Positions 1 to 4,701 of a DNA stretch of 5,366 nt are shown here, one piece after another; within the stretch, counting starts at the first letter, position 1, and each line of letters starts with the position of its first letter. The notes under the pieces are model-generated. The model worked only from the letters and a program-made list of their open reading frames with translations. It was not told the origin of the DNA and did no database searches. Source of the stretch: Comamonadaceae bacterium (GTDB lineage Bacteria; Pseudomonadota; Gammaproteobacteria; Burkholderiales; Burkholderiaceae_C). A program made the position numbers and the translations under genes. The stretch lies in NCBI GenBank assembly GCA_947454695.1, contig CANGMW010000188.1, positions 1 through 5,366 on the forward strand, in the 5' to 3' direction.

Positions 1-999
1 ACAGCGACCCGCGGCGTCAATGACAACTGGAATGAAAACATCAAAACCATGCGCTTGGAGATTGACCAGGCCAAGGCCCGCACGCTGGGCGTGAGCAGCC
101 AATCGATTGCGCAAGCGGTGCGAACCCTGCTGGTAGGCTCCACCGTAGAGCAGTTCCGCGAAGATAACAAGCTCATCGACATCGTGTTGCGTCATCCTTT
201 GGCAGAGCGCGATGCGATCACTGATCTGAACAGCGCTTATGTGCCCACCAGTTCGGGTCGCATGATCCCCTTGGCCCAAATTGCCCAATTGAAGTTCGCT
301 TGGGAGCCGGGCATGATGTGGCGTGAGGGCCGTGAATATGCCATCACTGTGCAGTCCGACATCATTGAAGGTTTGCAAGGTGCGACTGTGACGCAACAGT
401 TGCTGCCTGAACTCAAGCAGTTGGAGGCCAAGTGGGCTGGCAGTGACGCCACGCGCTACCGCATCGAAGTGGCTGGCGCCGTAGAGGAGAGCGCCAAGGG
501 CTCCAGTTCCATTGCCGCGGGCATGCCGGTGATGTTGTTCATCACCTTCACGCTGCTCATGTTGCAGTTGCAAAGCTTCAGCCGGTCCTTGCTGGTGTTC
601 TTGACCGGGCCTTTGGGACTGGCAGGTGTTGCGGGGGCTTTGTTGACGCTGAACCGACCCTTTGGCTTTGTGGCCTTGCTGGGGGTGATCGCTTTGATGG
701 GGATGATTCAGCGCAATTCGGTTATCTTGATTGACCAAATTGAAAAAGATCGTGCGGCCGGTGTGGTGGCCTGGCAGGCCATTGTGGAGTCGGCGGTGCG
801 CCGTTTGCGCCCGATTGTGTTGACCGCGGCGGCGGCGGTGCTGGCCATGATTCCGCTGACCCGCAGCGTGTTTTGGGGCCCGATGGCGGTGGCCATCATG
901 GGCGGCCTGATTGTCGCCACGGTTTTGACGCTGTTGGCCTTGCCGGCCATGTACGCCGCGTGGTTCAGGGTTGAAAAGCCGTCTAAAATGGCGGGTTGA
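1..999 (+). CDS. RND-family multidrug/solute efflux permease, C-terminal part (5'-truncated by window edge)
   Basis: This is the last 332 residues of an inner-membrane RND pump of the AcrB type, which exports substrates by proton antiport, normally with a periplasmic adaptor and outer-membrane channel. The frame is open from base 1, so the true start lies upstream; AcrB-like proteins are about 1,040 residues. In visible-fragment numbering, residues 1-170 are the second periplasmic (porter/docking) region. Five hydrophobic segments follow, at about 172-190, 197-217, 222-244, 271-286 and 293-321, matching TM8-TM12. The TM11 motif RLRPIVLT keeps the proton-relay pair corresponding to AcrB R971 and T978 (R268, T275). 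The position of AcrB K940 in TM10 is arginine (R238, in QRNSVILI). Substrate cannot be told from this fragment. The gene ends 51 bp before the tRNA and is not obviously linked in function to the downstream genes. Family is certain; the specific gene name is not. Confidence 0.93.
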   Translation, partial: TATRGVNDNWNENIKTMRLEIDQAKARTLGVSSQSIAQAVRTLLVGSTVEQFREDNKLIDIVLRHPLAERDAITDLNSAYVPTSSGRMIPLAQIAQLKFAWEPGMMWREGREYAITVQSDIIEGLQGATVTQQLLPELKQLEAKWAGSDATRYRIEVAGAVEESAKGSSSIAAGMPVMLFITFTLLMLQLQSFSRSLLVFLTGPLGLAGVAGALLTLNRPFGFVALLGVIALMGMIQRNSVILIDQIEKDRAAGVVAWQAIVESAVRRLRPIVLTAAAAVLAMIPLTRSVFWGPMAVAIMGGLIVATVLTLLALPAMYAAWFRVEKPSKMAG

Positions 1000-1010
1000 C
1001 CGATTTCAAG

Positions 1011-1034
1011 CGGGTGGCCTTAGCGGGCCATCTG
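1011..1034 (+). terminator. Hairpin after the RND gene, possible weak intrinsic terminator
   Basis: The bases at 1011-1019 (CGGGTGGCC) can pair with 1026-1034 (GGCCATCTG), giving nine base pairs, two of them G-U, around the six-base loop TTAGCG. It starts 12 bases after the RND stop codon and ends 16 bases before the tRNA. The following tract (TTGTGATTC) is only partly T-rich, so termination would be inefficient. Position suits a transcript end for the RND gene, but a chance hairpin cannot be excluded. Confidence 0.3.
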
Positions 1035-1050
1035 TTGTGATTCAAAACCT

Positions 1051-1137
1051 GCGCGGGTGGCGAAATTGGTAGACGCACCAGGTTTAGGTCCTGACGCCAG
1101 CAATGGTGTGGGGGTTCGAGTCCCCCCCCGCGCACCA
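1051..1137 (+). tRNA. tRNA-Leu, anticodon TAG (UAG), CCA encoded
   Basis: The gene folds as a class II tRNA. The acceptor stem GCGCGGG (1051-1057) pairs perfectly with CCCGCGC (1127-1133). The D stem is 1060-1062 with 1074-1076. The anticodon loop TTTAGGT (1083-1089) carries TAG at 1085-1087. A long variable arm CGCC/GGTG (1095-1098 with 1105-1108) is typical of tRNA-Leu. The T stem GGGGG/CCCCC flanks TTCGAGT (1115-1121). The discriminator is A1134, as expected for leucine, and CCA (1135-1137) is encoded. It decodes CUA and, by wobble, other CUN codons. The outermost anticodon-stem pair is C1078 opposite A1094, a mismatch (positions 27/43). A run of eight C at 1122-1129 is explained by T stem plus acceptor stem. 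It lies 82 bases upstream of tig and could share a transcript with it; I see no convincing separate promoter on either side. Confidence 0.97.
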
Positions 1138-1163
1138 GATTCCAGGTGCACCCCTATCGCACC

Positions 1164-1185
1164 CGCAGCGATCATGATCTCTGCG
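1164..1185. promoter_or_regulatory. 22-bp imperfect palindrome between tRNA-Leu and tig
   Basis: The bases 1164-1185 form a dyad centred between 1174 and 1175. The outer arms are CGCAG and CTGCG, the inner core is the perfect palindrome GATCATGATC (1170-1179), and the only mismatched pair is C1169/T1180, so 10 of 11 pairs match. It ends 34 bases before the tig start codon. The symmetry and size suit a dimeric regulator operator; as RNA it would be a short hairpin with loop CATG, but no T tract follows directly. No regulator is identified, and chance is possible. Confidence 0.35.
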
Positions 1186-1205
1186 CATTACGTTTTAGAC
1201 CTATT

Positions 1206-1210
1206 AGGAG
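1206..1210 (+). promoter_or_regulatory. Ribosome binding site of tig (decides start codon)
   Basis: AGGAG at 1206-1210 lies nine bases before the ATG at 1220 but only three before the in-frame GTG at 1214. That spacing favours ATG 1220, giving the N-terminus MAVTVETLEKLERKI, which aligns with the usual start of trigger factor. Confidence 0.8.
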
Positions 1211-1219
1211 TGAGTGAAC

Positions 1220-2530
1220 ATGGCCGTTACTGTTGAAACCCTCGAGAAACTCGAACGCAAAATCACGCTGACGCTGCCCGTCACCGCGATTCAGTCCGAG
1301 GTGGATTCCCGTCTTAAGCGCTTGGCGCGTACCGTGAAGATGGACGGGTTCCGTCCGGGCAAAGTGCCCATGAATGTGGTGGCCCAGCGTTACGGCTATT
1401 CGGTGCATTACGAAGTCTTGAACGACAAAGTAGGCGAAGCCTTCAGCTTGGCGGCCAACGAAGCCAAGTTGCGCGTTGCCGGCCAGCCCAGCATCACCGA
1501 AAAAGAAGGCGCCCCTGCGGGTGAAGTGACTTTTGACGCGGTTTTTGAAGTGTTCCCCGACGTCAAAATCGGCGACCTGAGCACGGCTGAAGTGGAAAAA
1601 ATCACCGCTGAAGTGAACGACGCGGCCATCGATAAAACCCTGGACATTCTGCGCAAGCAGCGCCGCACCTTTGCGCAGCGCGCGCAAGACGCTGCTGCCC
1701 AAGACAGCGACCGCGTGACGGTGGACTTTGAAGGCAAGATCGACGGCGAGCCGTTTGAAGGCGGCAAAGCGACTGACTTCCAGTTCTTGGTGGGCGAAGG
1801 CCAGATGCTCAAAGAATTTGAAGACGCGGTGCGCGGCATGAAGTCGGGCGAAAGCAAGACCTTCCCGCTGGCCTTCCCTGCGGAGTACCACGGCAAAGAC
1901 GTGGCCGGCAAAACGGCTGACTTTTTGGTGACGATCAAGAAAATTGAAGCTGCTAATCTGCCGCAGGTGGACGATGCGCTGGCCAAGTCGCTGGGTATTG
2001 CCGAAGGCACCGTGGCTGCTTTGCGCGCTGACATCCAGAAAAATCTGGAACGCGAAGTCAAAACTCGTGTGCTCTCGCGCAACAAACAAGTGGTAATGGA
2101 CGCGCTGGTGGCCAAGGCCGAGCTGGACTTGCCCAAGGCCAGCGTGCAAGACGAGCTGGGTCGCATGGTGGAAGCGGCCCGTGCCGATTTGAAGCAACGT
2201 GGCATCAAAGACGCTGACAATGCACCGATCCCCGAAGAGATGTTCCGCGCGCAAGCCGAGCGTCGCGTTCGTCTGGGCCTGGTGGTGTCGGAATTGGTTC
2301 GCGCCAACAACCTGCAAGCCACCACCGAGTCGGTCAAAGCCCACATTGAAGACCTGGCTTCGAGCTATGAAAAACCCGCCGAAGTGGTGCGTTGGTATTT
2401 CGGCGACAACCGTCGTCTGGCTGAAGTCGAGGCCGTGGTCATCGAAAACAATGTGACCGAGTTTGTCCTCTCCAAAGCCAAGGTGAGCAGCAAGGCGGTT
2501 TCCTTTGACGAACTGATGGGCCAGGCTTGA
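1220..2530 (+). CDS. tig: Trigger factor, ribosome-associated chaperone / peptidyl-prolyl isomerase
   Basis: This 436-residue protein (432 in E. coli) is a cytosolic chaperone that docks beside the ribosomal exit tunnel and shields nascent chains. The N-terminal ribosome-binding domain is about residues 1-112 and contains the signature GFRPGKVP at 43-50; E. coli has Lys where this has Pro46. The FKBP-like PPIase domain spans about 162-243, with the recognisable segments VTVDFEGKIDG and EFEDAVRGMKSGE (F200 in the active-site region). The C-terminal helical chaperone domain, residues about 244-436 together with the 113-160 linker, forms the substrate cradle. ATG 1220 is chosen over GTG 1214 because of Shine-Dalgarno spacing and family alignment. 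It lies upstream of clpP and clpX, the usual proteobacterial order, and is separated from clpP by 118 bases holding a hairpin and a heat-shock promoter, so it is probably expressed partly independently of clpP. No feature looks damaged or transferred. Confidence 0.98.
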   Translation: MAVTVETLEKLERKITLTLPVTAIQSEVDSRLKRLARTVKMDGFRPGKVPMNVVAQRYGYSVHYEVLNDKVGEAFSLAANEAKLRVAGQPSITEKEGAPAGEVTFDAVFEVFPDVKIGDLSTAEVEKITAEVNDAAIDKTLDILRKQRRTFAQRAQDAAAQDSDRVTVDFEGKIDGEPFEGGKATDFQFLVGEGQMLKEFEDAVRGMKSGESKTFPLAFPAEYHGKDVAGKTADFLVTIKKIEAANLPQVDDALAKSLGIAEGTVAALRADIQKNLEREVKTRVLSRNKQVVMDALVAKAELDLPKASVQDELGRMVEAARADLKQRGIKDADNAPIPEEMFRAQAERRVRLGLVVSELVRANNLQATTESVKAHIEDLASSYEKPAEVVRWYFGDNRRLAEVEAVVIENNVTEFVLSKAKVSSKAVSFDELMGQA

Positions 2531-2552
2531 TCTGAGCCTTTGACAACGCCCG

Positions 2553-2593
2553 GGGGCTTGTGCCGTGCACTTGATGTGCGGGCAACAAGCCCC
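2553..2593 (+). repeat. Long inverted repeat between tig and clpP; terminator-like hairpin without U tract
   Basis: GGGGCTTGT (2553-2561) is a perfect reverse complement of ACAAGCCCC (2585-2593). Inside it, GCC (2562-2564) pairs with GGC (2581-2583) after bulged A2584, and GCAC (2567-2570) pairs with GTGC (2576-2579) around the loop TTGAT. That makes 16 base pairs in total. It begins 22 bases after the tig stop. The bases after it (ATGTGCTTTATGG) are not a U tract, so classical intrinsic termination would be poor. It coincides with the clpP sigma-32 promoter elements. Confidence 0.6.
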
Positions 2594-2597
2594 ATGT
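2570..2597 (+). promoter_or_regulatory. Sigma-32 (RpoH) heat-shock promoter of clpP
   Basis: CTTGAT (2570-2575) and CCCCATGT (2590-2597) are separated by 14 bases. The -10 matches the RpoH consensus CCCCATNT completely, and the -35 matches CTTGAA at five of six positions. From memory, CTTGAT-N14-CCCCAT is also the arrangement of the E. coli dnaK P1 promoter. The expected start of transcription is around 2603-2606, giving a leader of about 45 bases. It is directly upstream of clpP, a known heat-shock gene in E. coli, which supports function. No transcript data are available here. Confidence 0.75.
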
Positions 2598-2639
2598 GCT
2601 TTATGGCTTGGAAAATTCGGTACAGTACAGACCTCATCT

Positions 2640-2643
2640 GGAG
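2640..2643 (+). promoter_or_regulatory. Ribosome binding site of clpP (decides start codon)
   Basis: GGAG at 2640-2643 lies five bases before ATG 2649. The frame is open further upstream to a GTG at 2565, but that start would add 28 residues unlike any ClpP N-terminus, and it would lie inside the inverted repeat and upstream of the predicted transcription start. ATG 2649 is therefore preferred. Confidence 0.75.
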
Positions 2644-2648
2644 AAAAT

Positions 2649-3269
2649 ATGAACGTGCAAAACAGTGCATTGGAAACACAATCCCTCGGCATGATTCCGA
2701 TGGTGATCGAGCAATCAGGGCGTGGCGAGCGTTCATACGACATCTACTCGCGCCTGCTCAAAGAGCGCGTGATTTTTCTGGTCGGCCCAGTGAACGACCA
2801 GACTGCCAACCTGGTGGTGGCGCAGTTGTTGTTCCTGGAGAGCGAAAACCCGGACAAGGACATTTCTTTCTACATCAACTCCCCCGGCGGCTCGGTGAGC
2901 GCGGGCATGGCGATTTTTGACACCATGAACTTCATCAAGCCTGAAGTCTCAACCCTGTGCATCGGCTTTGCTGCCAGCATGGGTGCGTTCTTGCTGGCCG
3001 CGGGCGCCAAGGGCAAGCGTTTCTCGCTGCCCAACTCCAAGATCATGATTCACCAGCCTTCCGGCGGCAGCCAGGGGCAGGCCACCGAGATCGAAATCCA
3101 GGCGCGCGAGATCCTTAAAACCCGCGAGCAACTCAACCGCATCCTGGCCGAGCGCACCGGTCAACCCTTGGATCGCATCGCCCGTGACACCGAGCGTGAC
3201 TACTACATGTCCGCCGACGAGTCCAAAGAGTACGGTTTGATCGACCAGGTCATTGCCAAGCGCGCTTGA
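2649..3269 (+). CDS. clpP: ATP-dependent Clp protease proteolytic subunit ClpP
   Basis: A 206-residue serine protease (207 in E. coli) that assembles as two stacked heptamers around a degradation chamber in the cytosol. The catalytic triad is complete: S110 in GFAASMGAF, H135 in MIHQP, and D184 in ERDYYMSADE. The oxyanion-region motif SPGGSV is at 78-83. Comparison with the E. coli propeptide suggests self-cleavage about 13 residues in, just before GMIPMVIEQ; this is inferred from alignment, since the residues flanking the cut differ. The handle-helix residues around QAREILKTREQLN (151-163) are intact. It is preceded by a near-consensus sigma-32 promoter and followed, 46 bases on, by clpX, whose product unfolds substrates for it. 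Chain length and motifs are ordinary, so this is a standard housekeeping ClpP rather than a paralogue of altered function. Confidence 0.99.
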   Translation: MNVQNSALETQSLGMIPMVIEQSGRGERSYDIYSRLLKERVIFLVGPVNDQTANLVVAQLLFLESENPDKDISFYINSPGGSVSAGMAIFDTMNFIKPEVSTLCIGFAASMGAFLLAAGAKGKRFSLPNSKIMIHQPSGGSQGQATEIEIQAREILKTREQLNRILAERTGQPLDRIARDTERDYYMSADESKEYGLIDQVIAKRA

Positions 3270-3294
3270 CATTTGGTTATCATCTCTCTAAATA
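3266..3294 (+). promoter_or_regulatory. Candidate housekeeping (sigma-70 type) promoter for clpX
   Basis: A perfect -35 hexamer TTGACA (3266-3271) overlaps the clpP stop codon and is followed, after 17 bases, by TAAATA (3289-3294), a weak -10 with three of six matches. An overlapping alternative is TTGCCA (3253-3258) with TATCAT (3278-3283), five of six matches in each box but a long 19-base spacer. Either would give clpX its own short leader. The arrangement is suggestive but not proof. Confidence 0.42.
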
Positions 3295-3302
3295 TCCCAA
3301 AT

Positions 3303-3308
3303 AGGCAG
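3303..3308 (+). promoter_or_regulatory. Weak ribosome binding site of clpX
   Basis: AGGCAG at 3303-3308 is the only Shine-Dalgarno-like run upstream of ATG 3316, with the AGG core ten bases away. It is weaker than the sites of tig, clpP and lon. The start is nonetheless secure because the ClpX zinc domain begins at the expected distance (first Cys at residue 15). Confidence 0.4.
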
Positions 3309-3315
3309 TTGAACA

Positions 3316-4581
3316 ATGGCCGATAAAAAAGGCACTTCCAGCGAAAAAACCTTGTATTGCTCTTTCTGCGGTAAGAGCCAGCACGAGGTTAAAAAGCTGA
3401 TTGCCGGTCCGTCGGTATTTGTGTGCGATGAGTGCATTGAGTTGTGCAATGAAATCATCCGCGACGAATTGCCCCCGAGTACGGAGCCCGCTGAACCCAA
3501 AAACCAGTTGCCCACGCCGGCTGAGATCAAAGCCAATCTGGACAACTATGTGATCGGGCAGGAGCCTGCCAAGCGCACGCTGGCGGTGGCGGTGTACAAC
3601 CACTACAAGCGCTTGCAGCACAAGGAAAAGTCCCGCAAGGACGAGGTCGAACTCACCAAAAGCAACATCTTGCTGATTGGCCCGACCGGCTCTGGTAAAA
3701 CTTTGCTGGCTCAAACGCTGGCGCGCATGCTCGATGTGCCGTTTGTCATGGCTGACGCCACCACCCTGACCGAAGCCGGTTATGTGGGCGAGGACGTCGA
3801 AAACATCATTCAAAAGCTGCTGCAAAGCTGCAACTACGAAGTCGAGCGTGCCCAGCGCGGCATTGTCTACATCGACGAGATCGACAAAATCTCGCGCAAA
3901 TCGGACAACCCCTCCATCACCCGTGATGTGTCGGGCGAGGGCGTTCAGCAAGCGCTGCTCAAGCTGATTGAAGGCACCATGGCCAGCGTCCCCCCTCAGG
4001 GCGGTCGCAAGCACCCCAACCAGGATTTCATCCAGATTGACACGACCAACATCCTGTTCATCTGCGGCGGGGCCTTCTCGGGCTTGGAGAAAGTCATTGA
4101 AAACCGGACTGAATCGTCTGGCATCGGCTTTGGCGCGACGGTCAAAAGCAAGCAACAACGCAGTCTGACCGAAGTCTTCAAAGACGTCGAGCCGGAAGAT
4201 CTGATCAAGTTCGGCATCATTCCCGAGTTGATCGGGCGTATGCCAGTGGTGGCCACGCTGGCTGAACTCAGCGCTGATGCCTTGGTGCAGATTCTGACCG
4301 AGCCGAAAAATGCCTTGGTCAAGCAGTACAGCAAGTTGCTGGCCATGGAGGGCGTGGAACTTGAAATTCGCCCCTCAGCGCTTAAAGCTATCGCCCAAAA
4401 AGCACTGGCCCGCAAGACCGGCGCGCGCGGCCTGCGCTCCATTTTGGAGCTCTCGCTGATTGACACCATGTACGAGTTGCCCAACACGGCCAACGTCGAA
4501 AAAGTGGTGGTGGATGAATCCACCATCGAAGAGAACAAGCCACCGCTTTTGGTGTACCGAGAGGTGGCCAAGAAGGCCTGA
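3316..4581 (+). CDS. clpX: ATP-dependent Clp protease ATP-binding subunit ClpX
   Basis: A 421-residue AAA+ unfoldase (424 in E. coli) that forms a hexamer, recognises degradation tags and threads proteins into ClpP. The N-terminal zinc-binding domain has C15, C18, C37 and C40 in the CSFC and CDEC motifs. The AAA+ module carries Walker A GPTGSGKT (122-129), the pore-1 loop GYVG (155-158), Walker B IVYIDEID (183-190), the RKH pore loop (231-233), the ClpP-docking IGF tripeptide (270-272), the arginine finger R308 in LIGRMP, and sensor-2 R371 in TGARGLR. All functional residues are present, so it should be active. It follows clpP by 46 bases and has a candidate promoter of its own, so transcription may come both from the clpP heat-shock promoter and locally. 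The C-terminus is a short basic tail (VAKKA). Confidence 0.99.
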   Translation: MADKKGTSSEKTLYCSFCGKSQHEVKKLIAGPSVFVCDECIELCNEIIRDELPPSTEPAEPKNQLPTPAEIKANLDNYVIGQEPAKRTLAVAVYNHYKRLQHKEKSRKDEVELTKSNILLIGPTGSGKTLLAQTLARMLDVPFVMADATTLTEAGYVGEDVENIIQKLLQSCNYEVERAQRGIVYIDEIDKISRKSDNPSITRDVSGEGVQQALLKLIEGTMASVPPQGGRKHPNQDFIQIDTTNILFICGGAFSGLEKVIENRTESSGIGFGATVKSKQQRSLTEVFKDVEPEDLIKFGIIPELIGRMPVVATLAELSADALVQILTEPKNALVKQYSKLLAMEGVELEIRPSALKAIAQKALARKTGARGLRSILELSLIDTMYELPNTANVEKVVVDESTIEENKPPLLVYREVAKKA

Positions 4582-4593
4582 CCCTCTGACCCT
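4578..4593 (+). repeat. Tandem 8-bp direct repeat across the clpX stop codon
   Basis: CTGACCCT occurs twice head to tail (4578-4585 and 4586-4593), so the TGA stop of clpX at 4579-4581 is duplicated eight bases on, in a different frame. It looks like a small local duplication. No function is evident. Confidence 0.7.
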
Positions 4594-4647
4594 GCAGGCA
4601 CTTCTCCCCATGTGTTGCAATTCCGTCCACCGAATCAGGTTCACGGG

Positions 4648-4675
4648 ATTGAAATTTCCCAATTGCTGACCATAT
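4648..4675 (+). promoter_or_regulatory. Candidate sigma-32-like promoter of lon
   Basis: ATTGAA (4648-4653) matches CTTGAA at five of six positions, and after 14 bases GACCATAT (4668-4675) matches CCCCATNT at five of seven specified positions. The spacing equals that of the clpP promoter in this window. Transcription would start near 4682, leaving a leader of about 20 bases that still contains the Shine-Dalgarno. E. coli lon is a known RpoH target, which favours the call. A sigma-70 reading (TTGAAA, 18 bases, TATTTA) is also possible and about equally weak. Confidence 0.42.
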
Positions 4676-4689
4676 TTAACAGGTAACTT

Positions 4690-4694
4690 AAAGG
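4690..4694 (+). promoter_or_regulatory. Ribosome binding site of lon
   Basis: AAAGG at 4690-4694 lies seven bases before ATG 4702. An in-frame TAA at 4684-4686 excludes any longer N-terminus, so this start is firm. Confidence 0.75.
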
Positions 4695-4701
4695 TACCCC
4701 C

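Noticed and set aside
996..1025. TTGACC at the RND stop codon as a promoter for the tRNA
   Set aside because: The bases 17-18 positions downstream (CTTAGC/TTAGCG) are a poor -10 and fall in the hairpin. The tRNA promoter remains unidentified.
1122..1129. Run of eight C as a possible sequencing error
   Set aside because: Five C complete the T stem and three begin the acceptor strand, so the length fits the tRNA fold exactly.
2540..2545. Perfect TTGACA just after tig
   Set aside because: At 16-18 bases downstream there is no -10-like hexamer (GC-rich CCGTGC region), so it is not a usable sigma-70 promoter by itself.
2565..2648. Longer clpP start at GTG 2565, adding 28 residues
   Set aside because: The extension does not resemble any ClpP N-terminus, lies within the inverted repeat and upstream of the predicted transcript start, and lacks a suitable ribosome binding site; GGAG supports ATG 2649.
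1172..2743. A 523-codon open frame on the minus strand covering all of tig, plus a 312-codon one at 1408-2346
   Set aside because: They are shadows of the tig coding bias. Translations are low-complexity-like with no family I recognise, and tig on the + strand is a certain gene.
3280..4158. Minus-strand open frame of 292 codons opposite clpX
   Set aside because: It lies antisense to a complete, motif-rich clpX, shows no recognisable domain, and its length is explained by GC-rich third positions.
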